Part shown: in pieces, positions 26,019 to 34,589 of the stretch | Layout: the number at the start of each line of letters is the position of its first letter | Position numbering within the stretch: position 1 is the first letter of the stretch | NCBI RefSeq assembly: GCF_004025585.1 | Contig: NZ_QTZO01000007.1 | Span: forward strand, 108,509-172,508 | DNA from: Pseudodesulfovibrio sp. S3 | GTDB taxonomy: Bacteria; Desulfobacterota; Desulfovibrionia; Desulfovibrionales; Desulfovibrionaceae | Direction: 5' to 3' | Length of the DNA stretch: 64,000 nucleotides | Translations under genes and position numbers: made by a program | Notes under the pieces: generated by a model | Seen by the model: only the letters and a program-made list of their open reading frames with translations | Databases searched by the model: none | What the model was told of the DNA's origin: nothing

Positions 26019-26804
26019 CTAGAGGCCGATCCGCTTCTTGAATTCCCTGACCCGGCTGCGGCTCAGGGTCACTTCGGTGGACCCGTCATCGTCCAGGATG
26101 AGGCAGTATTTGCCGCCGGTCCACGGCGTGAATTCGCGGATGCGGTTCAGGTTGACCACGGTGCTGCGGTTGATGCGCAAAAAGGGTTGCGATGCCACCC
26201 GCGCCTCCACTTCGTCCAGCGAGGTCAGGCCGTGGCAGGGGATGCTTGCGTCGCGCGTGTTCACCAGGATTTTTCGGTCATGCAGTTCGAAGTAGATGAT
26301 GTTTTCGAAATCGATGAACTGGATGCGCCCGCCCCGTTCCACGGTGAACCTGGGAAGAGGGCGGTCCCCGGCTACGGTCTTGAGCAGGTCGCCCAGTTCC
26401 GGCTGGGCATCGGCGGCCTTTTCCTGCCGCCCGAGAATCTCCCTGACCCGCTCCACGCTTTTCTTGAGGCGTTCGGATGAAACGGGTTTGAGCAGATAGT
26501 CCACGGCGTTTTTTTCGAATGCGCGTACCGCATACTGGTCGTATGCGGTCACGAAGATGAACAGCGGGGGTTCAGGCAGATACCGGGCTTCGCGCAGCAC
26601 ATCGAATCCGTCCATTCCCGGCATCTGGATATCCAGAAACACGAGGTCCGGTCTGTCGTTTCGGATGGTGGTCAGCGCTTCTCCCGCGGTTTGCGTCTCC
26701 TGAATTTCGAGATCCGGATAGCTGGCCAGCAGGTAGGCCAGTTCGCTGCGGGCCGGAGCTTCGTCGTCGACTATGAGAGTACGTATTTGCATGACGGCAA
26801 CCAT
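26019..26804 (-). CDS. LytTR-family response regulator
   Basis: A 261-residue regulator with a receiver (about 5-125; acidic pocket VDDEAP, phospho-Asp in LVFLDIQMPGMDG, KPVS lysine) and a C-terminal LytTR DNA-binding domain (about 155-258; FENIIYFELHDRK, FLRINRSTVVNLNRI). The paired kinase follows it. The start is given at the first ATG; MQIRTLIVDDE four codons later is an equally good start. It most likely activates the downstream cstA gene, which has its own 195-bp upstream region. Confidence 0.92.
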   Translation of the reverse strand: MVAVMQIRTLIVDDEAPARSELAYLLASYPDLEIQETQTAGEALTTIRNDRPDLVFLDIQMPGMDGFDVLREARYLPEPPLFIFVTAYDQYAVRAFEKNAVDYLLKPVSSERLKKSVERVREILGRQEKAADAQPELGDLLKTVAGDRPLPRFTVERGGRIQFIDFENIIYFELHDRKILVNTRDASIPCHGLTSLDEVEARVASQPFLRINRSTVVNLNRIREFTPWTGGKYCLILDDDGSTEVTLSRSRVREFKKRIGL

Positions 26805-26890
26805 GGGATTCCGGGATTGGTGTTTTGTGGCGGTAAAACTCTATTCCAGCCCACACCCTCTGTCAATTTCATCCGGCGTGCCCTGTCGGG

Positions 26891-28579
26891 TCATACCTTC
26901 CAGTACGGGTGGCTGATGTCTTCGAAGGCGGACATGGCCGCGATGGACCCCTCGCCGATGGCGGTGACAATCTGTTGCAGTCCGCCGGTCAGGTCGCCTG
27001 CCGCATAGACGCGGGGTATGTTGGTGCGCATGTCGGGGCCGACCTTGACGAATCCGTCTTCCTTGAGTGCAACGCCGAGGGTCTTGGCCAGATCTGTGGC
27101 CGCCACCTGGCCTATGGCCACAAACGCGCCGTCCACGGGCAATTCGGTCACGGTGTCGTCCTTGATGTTGCGCAGGCGCAGGGAAGTGACCTGCTTGCCG
27201 TCACCCTGAATCTCCTCGACCACGGTATTCCAGAGCACCGGGATGCGTTCGTGCTCCACGGAGTCCTGAAGGGGTTTCTGGGCGCGGAAGGAATCGCGGC
27301 GGTGAATGAGGGTCACGGATACGCCGAGGTTCTTGAGGTGCAGTGCATCGGTCAGGGCCGTGTTGCCGCCGCCGATGATGGCCACGGACTTGCCCTTGTA
27401 GAGGAACCCGTCGCAGGAGGCGCAGTAGTTTATGCCGCGTCCGAAATAGGTGTCTTCGCCGATGGCGCCCAGCTTGCGGTAGCTTGCGCCCGTGGACAGG
27501 ATGATCGCCTTGGCCGAGTAAGTGCCCCGGTTGGTGGTCACGGTGATGGGCCCGCCCTTGCCCGCATCGCCCATGTCGACGGAGTCGACGCTTTCGCCTT
27601 CATTGATCGGAAGGTAGCCGCGGGCGTGCTCGCTCATGATATCCATGAGCTGTTTGCCCGGCACCGAGGCAAAGCCGGGGTAATTTTCCACCACCGGGGT
27701 CAGGGCCACCTGTCCGCCCACGATGCTTTTTTCCAGGACCACGGCCTTGAGCCCGGCGCGCACGGCGTAGATGCCTGCGGTCAGGCCTGCCGGACCGGCG
27801 CCCACGATGACCAGATCCACTTCGCCCGGTTCGATGGTGCCGTATCCTGTCGCAGCCTTGGTACTGTCCTGGCCCGGCAGCAACCCCTCTGCCATAATAT
27901 CCTCGGCAGATTTGAGATACACCATTTCCACCACGAATCGTTCTTCAGGCATGAGGCCCAACGCCTCGTGCCTGCCCTCATTGAAGATGGTGTGCGGCAC
28001 GGACCCGACGTTGTAGCGTGCGGTCAGCTCCGGGTTCTCGTTCATTTCAATGCACTCGGCCTTGACCATGCCGGGCTTGGCGATGGCGCACTTGATGGCG
28101 GACATGACCTGTCCGGGGCAATACGGGCAGGTCGGGGAGACAAAGACCTGGGCCAGCCGCTCTTCGCCCAGTTGGTCCAACAGGGGTGCGGAAACCTCGG
28201 AAAGGCCGCTTATGCCCAGGGAGACAAGCATGATGGCGGTGATGAACGATTTGCCTTCTTCACCCAGCGGCGCACCCAGGAACCTGATGTGGTAGTCGTC
28301 CGGGTTGAGGCACAGGGTGGGGGACGCGGTCACGCTCAGTTCCTTGGCCCGGTCGGACGGAATCTCGAAGCGGCGCAACCGTATTTTGTCGTTCAGCCGG
28401 GAAAGGGCCGTGCAGAACTTGATGGCATAGTCTGAAAATTCGTCGTTGACGCCGGGGGTGGTGAAAACTTCAAGCGTCACTTCGCCCTTGAGATCCTTGA
28501 AGGTCTTGGTCAGTTGGGTGCGGACCTCCTTGGGCAGGAATTCTTCAGTGGGCTTGTCGTTCTTCAGGGTGGGGGGCAT
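26891..28579 (-). CDS. Thioredoxin reductase fused to two thioredoxin-fold domains (AhpF-like)
   Basis: A 562-residue flavoprotein. Two N-terminal thioredoxin-fold domains (about 20-125 and 135-235) precede a thioredoxin reductase (about 250-562). The first fold has no CxxC and is probably structural; the second has CPYC at 151-154. The reductase has the FAD motif GAGPAG (260-265), redox CASC (386-389) and an NAD(P)H motif GGGNTA. Electrons would pass from NAD(P)H through FAD and CASC to CPYC, as in AhpF. No peroxiredoxin is adjacent. It probably serves disulfide or peroxide reduction in the cytoplasm. It is monocistronic. Confidence 0.88.
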   Translation of the reverse strand: MPPTLKNDKPTEEFLPKEVRTQLTKTFKDLKGEVTLEVFTTPGVNDEFSDYAIKFCTALSRLNDKIRLRRFEIPSDRAKELSVTASPTLCLNPDDYHIRFLGAPLGEEGKSFITAIMLVSLGISGLSEVSAPLLDQLGEERLAQVFVSPTCPYCPGQVMSAIKCAIAKPGMVKAECIEMNENPELTARYNVGSVPHTIFNEGRHEALGLMPEERFVVEMVYLKSAEDIMAEGLLPGQDSTKAATGYGTIEPGEVDLVIVGAGPAGLTAGIYAVRAGLKAVVLEKSIVGGQVALTPVVENYPGFASVPGKQLMDIMSEHARGYLPINEGESVDSVDMGDAGKGGPITVTTNRGTYSAKAIILSTGASYRKLGAIGEDTYFGRGINYCASCDGFLYKGKSVAIIGGGNTALTDALHLKNLGVSVTLIHRRDSFRAQKPLQDSVEHERIPVLWNTVVEEIQGDGKQVTSLRLRNIKDDTVTELPVDGAFVAIGQVAATDLAKTLGVALKEDGFVKVGPDMRTNIPRVYAAGDLTGGLQQIVTAIGEGSIAAMSAFEDISHPYWKV

Positions 28580-28670
28580 GGGTGACCTCGTTCGTGTTTC
28601 TTGGTGTATGCCTATCTTCCAAGATACGAGGCCGCTCAGGTGGCGTCAAGGGCGTTCGTGGATGCGGAAA

Positions 28671-31013
28671 TCAAAGCACCACCACTCGGTTGCGTCCCTT
28701 GTGCTTGGCCTCGTAAAGGGCTTCATCCGCCCGCTTGAGGATATCCTCAATGGAATTATCGTCGGGGTGGATTTCGGTCACGCCGATGCTGATGGTATAG
28801 CTGATGGCGTGACCATGGGTTTCAACCGGACTTTCTTCGATGAGTTTACGGAGCCGTTCGGCTGTGTTGACTCCGGCGGTGATGCTGGTTTGGGTGAGGG
28901 CGGCCAGGAATTCCTCGCCTCCGACACGACCGAACAGGTCCGTGGTCCGCAGGGTCGTTTTGGAAAGGACCACCAGTTCCTTGAGTACATCGTCGCCGGA
29001 AGGATGTCCGAAATTGTCGTTGATGTTTTTGAAATGGTCGATATCCAGCGAGAGCAGGACCAGGGAAGTGTTGTACCGCTTGCAGCGGTCGAATTCTTCG
29101 GTCAGCCGCTCCATGAATTGGCGCCGGTTGCTCGCGCCGGTTAGGGGGTCGGTGGATGCCAGTCTGCGCAGTTCGTTTTCCATGGTGCGCTGTTCAGTGA
29201 TATCCATGCTGACCCCGATCACGCGCAAGGGGGTGGCGTTTTCATCCACCTGGACCTGGGCGTCGACGCGTATGGTTCTGATGGAGCCATCGGGCCATAC
29301 TATTCTGAATTCCATTTGCAGCGGGTTTTTTAATTCGATGCACTGCATTATTTTCTGTTCGGTCCCGGCCAGGTCCTCGGGGTGGACAAGGGAGCGCCAG
29401 GATTCGAACATGCCACTGAATGCGTCCTGCTCCACCTTGTACAGTTCCAGCATCTTGTGGTCCCAGAAAAGCTCATCGGTGAGCAGATCCCATTCCCATA
29501 TGCCGATGTTGCCTGCATCGGTGGCCATATCCAGCCGGTCGGCAATTTCCTTCAGGGCCTCTTCGTTCTTTTTGAGATCGGTCATGTTGCGGGAATCGAT
29601 GGACACGTAATCGATATTGATGCCGTCAATGGATACCGGGTGATAGGTGATGGCCATGTAGAGCTTGCCTGTTTTCGGCAGGTCGAACCAACTCTCCACC
29701 CTGACGATTTCCCCATTGAAAGCCTTGTTTATGTGCGGTCTTGAAGCCGCCTCGAATCTGTTGTGCCCGAGAATGTCCACCATGGTCTTGCCCACGATGT
29801 CTTCCTGTTTTTTCCCGAGCGCCAGGGCATAGGCGTCGTTGACCATACAGTAGCGGTAGTTCTTGTCGATGAGCGAGATGAGGTCGGGGTTGGTCTCGAT
29901 GATGCGCTCATACCGGATAAGGGCATTTTGCGTCAGTTCCCGTTCCCGGTCCTTCTTGACCAGCTGGATGTTCAGGAGAGCCAGTTCCTTGTTGGCCTCC
30001 TCCAGCCTGGCGGTGCGGCGACTTACCTTTGCCTCGAGTTCTTCATGGGCTGCCTTGAGTTCCGCCCGTGCCCGCTTGCGCTGGATGACGCGCCAGGCAC
30101 CGTTCATGATCAGTTGCATCTGACGGACATCGGTTTGGGAGAAGTCCTCGCTCTTGTTGCCCACCCCTGCCAGGAGCACGATGCGATCCTCGTCTAAAAC
30201 CGGGACGTTCATGTGGTTGACGATGGGAACATGCCCTTCCGGGTACCCCCGTTTGTTCGGAATGCCCTGGTAGTCGTTGTGGATGACAGGTCTGCGCTGC
30301 CGGATGGCGTCGCCCCACAGCCCTGTTTCGGAGACCTTGTACTTTTCCGACAAGGGTTCCATGGTACATTGTTTCATGACTTTCATGGACCAGGCGTACA
30401 GGGCCAGTTCGGTTTCATCTTCGTTGACCCGGAATATGTATCCGATTCGGCCTCCGGTTACTTCCGTGATGGCCTCCAGAGTGAAACTGAGGATTTCAGC
30501 CTCGGATTTTCGGGTCATCTCCGAAAGGGCATAGAGCTTTTCAAAGCGGATTTCGTCCAGCTCCACACGTTTGAGGGCCTCGCGGTGGGCCGTGATGTCG
30601 GTGAAGGAGATGAGTACCGCTTTCTCGCTGCCATAGTCGGTGGCCCTGGCGTTGAAGTTGATCCAGACAACTTTCCAATCCTTGCGGCGAAGGGGGATTT
30701 GATACGCACTGATGTCCTCCTGTTGCAGGAGGGCGTCCCAGTCGATTCTGTCGGTCAGATTGGCGTAGAAGTCCTCGGTGCTGCGTCCGATCAACTCTGT
30801 GGAGTCGTATCCCAGGATTTGGCCCGCTTCTCTGTTACAGGCAAGGATTTCGCCCTGCCGGGAGATGATGGTCATGCCGCCGGGTGCGTTTTCGAAGATG
30901 AGATCGTACAGTATGGGGCAGGCCGCATCGCTGTCAGGTGCCAGTTCGGATTCAAGCTCCCTGATGCGCTTTTGCGCCTCGTCAAGCTGTTTGCGCAGAC
31001 TTGTTTTTCCCAT
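28671..31013 (-). CDS. Multi-PAS/GAF diguanylate cyclase
   Basis: A 780-residue soluble sensor that should make cyclic-di-GMP. Order: short coiled coil, PAS (about 35-155), GAF (about 170-325), coiled coil (330-380), PAS (about 385-500), PAS/PAC (about 505-625) and a GGDEF domain (about 630-780) with an intact GGEEF active site (FGRVGGEEFLAAL). No clear RxxD inhibitory site precedes it and there is no EAL domain. There is no signal peptide or TM segment. It lies 20 bases after a PAS kinase gene in the same operon, so the two probably sense related cues. Confidence 0.9.
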   Translation of the reverse strand: MGKTSLRKQLDEAQKRIRELESELAPDSDAACPILYDLIFENAPGGMTIISRQGEILACNREAGQILGYDSTELIGRSTEDFYANLTDRIDWDALLQQEDISAYQIPLRRKDWKVVWINFNARATDYGSEKAVLISFTDITAHREALKRVELDEIRFEKLYALSEMTRKSEAEILSFTLEAITEVTGGRIGYIFRVNEDETELALYAWSMKVMKQCTMEPLSEKYKVSETGLWGDAIRQRRPVIHNDYQGIPNKRGYPEGHVPIVNHMNVPVLDEDRIVLLAGVGNKSEDFSQTDVRQMQLIMNGAWRVIQRKRARAELKAAHEELEAKVSRRTARLEEANKELALLNIQLVKKDRERELTQNALIRYERIIETNPDLISLIDKNYRYCMVNDAYALALGKKQEDIVGKTMVDILGHNRFEAASRPHINKAFNGEIVRVESWFDLPKTGKLYMAITYHPVSIDGINIDYVSIDSRNMTDLKKNEEALKEIADRLDMATDAGNIGIWEWDLLTDELFWDHKMLELYKVEQDAFSGMFESWRSLVHPEDLAGTEQKIMQCIELKNPLQMEFRIVWPDGSIRTIRVDAQVQVDENATPLRVIGVSMDITEQRTMENELRRLASTDPLTGASNRRQFMERLTEEFDRCKRYNTSLVLLSLDIDHFKNINDNFGHPSGDDVLKELVVLSKTTLRTTDLFGRVGGEEFLAALTQTSITAGVNTAERLRKLIEESPVETHGHAISYTISIGVTEIHPDDNSIEDILKRADEALYEAKHKGRNRVVVL

Positions 31014-31033
31014 ATTACGTCGCCCCGTCAGGA

Positions 31034-32176
31034 TTAGGCTTCAGTCCGGGTTGTTGAGGGGAGCATGATCTCAAACGTTGTCATCCCGTTTCTTGAGTTG
31101 AAATTCACTTTGCCATTCAGGTATGTTTCGGTAAGAAGTTTGATGACATAGGTTCCGAGCCCACGGTCCCTGGACTTCGTGGACACATAGCGTTTGAACA
31201 GCTCCTTTTGGATGTCTTCAGGTATGAGTCCCGGATTCTCCAGAGATATGGTCGTCCGGCCATCCTTTGACCGGCGGCAGCTGAGCGTGATTCTTCCAGG
31301 ATTGTTTTCTCTCGCTTCCAGAGCGTTGTCGAGCATGTTGCGCAGGACGTGTCCCAGAAGGCGTTTGTCGCTGAAAAGGGATATGTCGTCTTCCAGCTTC
31401 ATTTCGACGCAGGAAGGCTGCGTGTTCTTGAACCGGCACTCCTCCCCGATCAGGTTTTCCAGGTAGGGTTTTGCCTTGAACAGGGCCATGTTGATATTGA
31501 GTCTGTCTGTTTCCGCAGCGTAAAGGTCTCTGTGATACAGAACCTCCTTGAGAGTCCGTCGGGATGAATCGACAAGCAGGGGAAACAGGTTGGTGTCCTC
31601 AGGCTCTGCCTCGATCAGCTCCGTAAGCATGGATATGCCGCCTACGCCGTTGATGAGGCCGTGGTAGAATGTCCGGTTGAGGTAGCGCAGCCGGAGTTCA
31701 TGGCTTATGTCCATGGTAAAAACGAGGGTCAAGGATTGACCGTTGAGGTTGAACGGTCGGGTGAATATTTGCAGGTCGAGTTGCATTTCCGTTTCGTTCA
31801 CACGTCTCACCATTCGGCATTCCTCGCAATCAGCCGTGCCGTCAAGGCTCTTTACGATGGCCTTGGCCGCTCCGCACACATCACAAAAGATCGAGCAGCC
31901 GCAGCCCGCTTTTTCCAGGCAGGAATTGACGCAGTCCAATGCTTCTCCTGGGCGCAAGCCGAGGACCTCTTCTTTGTTCTTGAGTGATAATTGCCGGAAC
32001 AGGTCGTTGCAGAAGACGATTTGGCGATGACGGTTGACTAGGACAACTCCCATGGGAACGGCGTTGAGCAGGGAGAGTGTCGTTTCCTGCTGCAACTGCC
32101 CTGCAAGAGATCTGATGACTTCCAGCGAGTCCCTTTCCGGGGAAGCAAAGTGGGTTGTCAGGCTTGGGTTGCTCAT
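31034..32176 (-). CDS. Cytoplasmic PAS histidine kinase with a Cys-rich insert
   Basis: A 380-residue kinase with a PAS domain (about 35-165), a short helical dimerisation region (about 165-235) and a HATPase_c domain (about 250-375; N box NMLDNALEARE, and GLGTYVIKLL). The PAS domain carries a dense Cys set, CVNSCLEKAGCGCSIFCDVC, followed by CEEC, seven to nine Cys within 60 residues, which suggests a metal or Fe-S centre or a redox switch. The usual phospho-His region is short (FYHGLINGVGG). There are no TM segments. It heads the operon with the diguanylate cyclase; direct CGTATAC repeats occur in its upstream region (32235-32262). Confidence 0.8.
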   Translation of the reverse strand: MSNPSLTTHFASPERDSLEVIRSLAGQLQQETTLSLLNAVPMGVVLVNRHRQIVFCNDLFRQLSLKNKEEVLGLRPGEALDCVNSCLEKAGCGCSIFCDVCGAAKAIVKSLDGTADCEECRMVRRVNETEMQLDLQIFTRPFNLNGQSLTLVFTMDISHELRLRYLNRTFYHGLINGVGGISMLTELIEAEPEDTNLFPLLVDSSRRTLKEVLYHRDLYAAETDRLNINMALFKAKPYLENLIGEECRFKNTQPSCVEMKLEDDISLFSDKRLLGHVLRNMLDNALEARENNPGRITLSCRRSKDGRTTISLENPGLIPEDIQKELFKRYVSTKSRDRGLGTYVIKLLTETYLNGKVNFNSRNGMTTFEIMLPSTTRTEA

Positions 32177-32349
32177 GCTGTTGTATCCTTGGATAGGGAG
32201 CCTTTGGCAGGTCTGTCGGAAACGGCCTTTCGTATACTGTTTTTCCCCGTGTATCGTATACTTATATTGCGGTTTTTTGGCACAAGGTCAATGAAATCGT
32301 TTCGTGCCGGGTAAGAACGGTTCAGACCATGGGTCGAAAAGGGTGCGGC
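32177..32349. other. Upstream region of the PAS kinase operon
   Basis: About 170 bases with no gene. CGTATAC occurs twice (about 32234-32240 and 32255-32261) and should lie near the minus-strand promoter of the kinase/cyclase operon. I cannot fix the promoter. Confidence 0.35.
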
Positions 32350-32380
32350 AAAAGGAAGGGGGGGGGCATATGCCCCCCCC
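32350..32380 (-). terminator. Terminator after the octahaem reductase gene
   Basis: A perfect 22-base palindrome (eight G, CATATG core, eight C; 32359-32380) is followed on the minus strand by TTCCTTTT. It lies 25 bases past the stop at 32405. Confidence 0.8.
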
Positions 32381-32404
32381 GTGGTGTGTGGTCGTCTGTT
32401 TGAC

Positions 32405-33790
32405 CTATTCCTTGCCGAATATCTCTACCGGCTTCGTGGTATCTCCTCCCGTGTTCGGGAAGTCTGGATAGATGTAGGCCTTGGTGTTTGTCTCAATGAG
32501 GTGGCGGGCCTCTTCCATGTACTTGTTGTAACGGTGTTTGCACTCATAGAAGCCGTGCCACCATGCGTAGTCCGGGGCCATCATGGCCGTGCCCATGCGG
32601 GCGCGGCGGCCTTCATGGTGCCACAGTTCGTAGAACTCGACTTCCAAGTGTTCGTCGAAGTACGTGGTCTTGTCGAGCAAACCCTTTTCATAAAGATCGT
32701 CGAGCATCTTTTTGGCGGGTTTGTAGTAGACCTCGTTGTACTCTTGAACGGTCGTGTCTAGCTGAATGTAGAAGTCGTCAATCCAGGTCTGGCCGTGGCA
32801 TTGTCTGCATATGTCCTTCATCTTGTCGCGTTCGACACTCCAATCCGTGCCGGACGGGAAGGGTTTGAAGTCCTGCGGCCTGACCGTGAGCGGGGCCTGG
32901 GTTTCCCAGGAGATGCGCTCGGTCACGTCGTGGGTGGTGGGCTGGGCGCCGGAACCGGACATGTGGCAGGCGGCGCAGGTGGGGGCGCGGTAGTCCACGC
33001 CGGGGGTCCATGCGCCGGGGGCGGAGTTGAAGTTGTATTCGTGCTTGAAGGCCTGGTAGATGTCACCATGCTTGGATTCGTTGAAGATTTCGATCTGCGG
33101 ATGGTCAGGGCCGAGGTGGCACTGGCCGCAGGTCTCAGGCTTGCGCGCTTCCATTACCGAGAACCTGTGGCGGGTGTGACAGCTGGTGCAGGAACCGAGG
33201 GAGCCGTCCAGGTTCAGGCGGCCGACACCCACGTTGGGCCAGGTGGCCGGATCGAGCTTGCCGTCCACCATCTTGAGCACGGTGCCGTGGCAGTAGTAAC
33301 AGCCTGTCTTGCGTTCATTGTCCGAATTCATGCCCTTGTTCAACCACGGATCAAGCTTCCACATGATTTCGATGGTGTTGGCATGTTTGCTCTTGGCATA
33401 GGATTTGGCCTCGTCCGGGTGGCACCTGGAGCAGTCCTTGGGGGTGACCGGCGAGGCAATGGGGACGAAGTACTGTTTTTCGCCCATGGGCATGTCGCCC
33501 TTGGAGTAGTATTTTTCATGGTCTACGCTGATGTCCAGGTCGCCGGGCTGTGCCTGGTGACAGTCCAGGCAGGTGATGCCTGCCGCCGCATGACGGCTCA
33601 TGGCCCAGTCAGCGAAGATACCGGGGGTCTCTTGTTTATGACATTCGATACAGGCCGTGCCCTGGGGCGGCGTGGCCCGGTCCATGCGAAGTTCGCGAAC
33701 CTTGGGGAAATTTTGCGCTCCGGCAGTGACCGCAGTGAAGGCGGTGATAGCCAGCAGGGCGGCAAGCATGAGAATCACTTTGCGATACAT
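32405..33790 (-). CDS. haoA: Octahaem cytochrome c of the hydroxylamine oxidoreductase (HAO) family
   Basis: A 461-residue exported multihaem enzyme: signal peptide (about 1-25, ending AGA) and eight CxxCH motifs (CIECH, CLDCH, CSRCH, CYYCH, CTSCH, CGQCH, CAACH, CRQCH). HAO-family landmarks include RHAAAGITCLDCH, VTPKDCSRCHPDE, CGQCHLGPDHPQ and the ESKHGDIY segment. There is no CxxCK motif and there are eight rather than five haems, so this is not NrfA. With its NrfH-like partner it matches the HaoA/HaoC pair of Epsilonproteobacteria, which reduces nitrite or hydroxylamine to ammonium. The ATG at 33790 has a perfect AGGAGG site. The direction of catalysis is inferred from context. Confidence 0.85.
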   Translation of the reverse strand: MYRKVILMLAALLAITAFTAVTAGAQNFPKVRELRMDRATPPQGTACIECHKQETPGIFADWAMSRHAAAGITCLDCHQAQPGDLDISVDHEKYYSKGDMPMGEKQYFVPIASPVTPKDCSRCHPDEAKSYAKSKHANTIEIMWKLDPWLNKGMNSDNERKTGCYYCHGTVLKMVDGKLDPATWPNVGVGRLNLDGSLGSCTSCHTRHRFSVMEARKPETCGQCHLGPDHPQIEIFNESKHGDIYQAFKHEYNFNSAPGAWTPGVDYRAPTCAACHMSGSGAQPTTHDVTERISWETQAPLTVRPQDFKPFPSGTDWSVERDKMKDICRQCHGQTWIDDFYIQLDTTVQEYNEVYYKPAKKMLDDLYEKGLLDKTTYFDEHLEVEFYELWHHEGRRARMGTAMMAPDYAWWHGFYECKHRYNKYMEEARHLIETNTKAYIYPDFPNTGGDTTKPVEIFGKE

Positions 33791-33801
33791 ACAACAACCT
33801 C

Positions 33802-34374
33802 CTAAATACCCAGAGTTGACAGCCCGCTGGCCCTGTAAGGCGCATTGAACTGTTTGTAGTCGAAAAATTGCCTGTCCGCATGGACCAGATTCCTGTGGCA
33901 GTCCGTGCACCGGTACTCCTCGCCGCCACCCGCATAGAGCACTCGGCGGTGGGCCAGCATGGCTCCGCGTTTGGCCGGCATGTTCAGGATGTTCCGGTGG
34001 CATTTCATGCATTGGTCGTTCTTCATGGTCGCCCATATGCGTTCCCGCATGACCTTGCGGTCATAGCGTTCGGCGCCTCCCGTGAAGTGGGAGACCACGT
34101 CCTTGACCCCGTGCAGGGTCTTGGTGAAGAAAAAGTCGACCGTGTCGTGAGGAGCGGGCAGATGGCAGTCCATGCAGTCGGCCACGAACCCCTGCCCGTT
34201 GTTGACGTGGGTGGACATCTTCCAGGCCATGACCGCTGGTTGGATTTCATGGCATGAGCCGCAGAATTCCGGTGTCGAGGTCCTGACCATGGTGTAATAG
34301 GTCATGCTGAAAAGCGGAAAGGCAATCAATACGCCGAAGAGAACCAACAGGATCGACTTGGTTTTTCGTTCCAT
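33802..34374 (-). CDS. haoC: NapC/NrfH-family tetrahaem quinol dehydrogenase
   Basis: A 190-residue membrane-anchored cytochrome c: one N-terminal helix (about 8-28) and four CxxCH motifs (CGSCH, CMDCH, CMKCH, CTDCH) with the NrfH-like order and the FCGSCHEIQP start. It takes electrons from menaquinol and passes them to the octahaem enzyme, encoded 11 bases downstream. An AGGAGGAGG ribosome site precedes the start. Pairing with an HAO-type octahaem protein rather than NrfA supports the name haoC. Confidence 0.88.
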   Translation of the reverse strand: MERKTKSILLVLFGVLIAFPLFSMTYYTMVRTSTPEFCGSCHEIQPAVMAWKMSTHVNNGQGFVADCMDCHLPAPHDTVDFFFTKTLHGVKDVVSHFTGGAERYDRKVMRERIWATMKNDQCMKCHRNILNMPAKRGAMLAHRRVLYAGGGEEYRCTDCHRNLVHADRQFFDYKQFNAPYRASGLSTLGI

Positions 34375-34442
34375 ACCTCCTCCTGGTTGCAGTGTTCCTA
34401 CTCGGGCAAATCACCCCCGGCCCGGATATAGGGGAAGTCTGT

Positions 34443-34457
34443 ATCTGTTTATCAGAT
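34443..34457. promoter_or_regulatory. Inverted repeat upstream of haoCA
   Basis: ATCTGTTTATCAGAT has 5-bp arms (ATCTG/CAGAT) and lies about 70 bases upstream of the haoC start. It is a possible operator, with no known regulator assigned. Confidence 0.3.
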
Positions 34458-34532
34458 TTGGGGAAAAAGGAAAGTACTGAAATGTTATTATTTGGGAGTT
34501 ATTCATTGGCTGTCCCTGAAGGATGAGAGGAG

Positions 34533-34557
34533 CGTCAGGGGAGTGTCTCCCCTGACG
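34533..34557 (-). terminator. Hairpin between the haem-sensor kinase and haoC
   Basis: CGTCAGGGGAG, a 3-base loop, and its complement form a perfect 11-bp stem 33 bases after the kinase stop (34590). No T run follows. It probably reduces read-through into haoCA. Confidence 0.65.
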
Positions 34558-34589
34558 TTCCCGGTGAAGGCTGTGTATACAGTGACTGT

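Noticed and set aside
32405..34374. Calling the pair NrfHA (pentahaem nitrite reductase)
   Set aside because: Eight CxxCH motifs, no CxxCK, and HAO-type landmarks do not fit NrfA.
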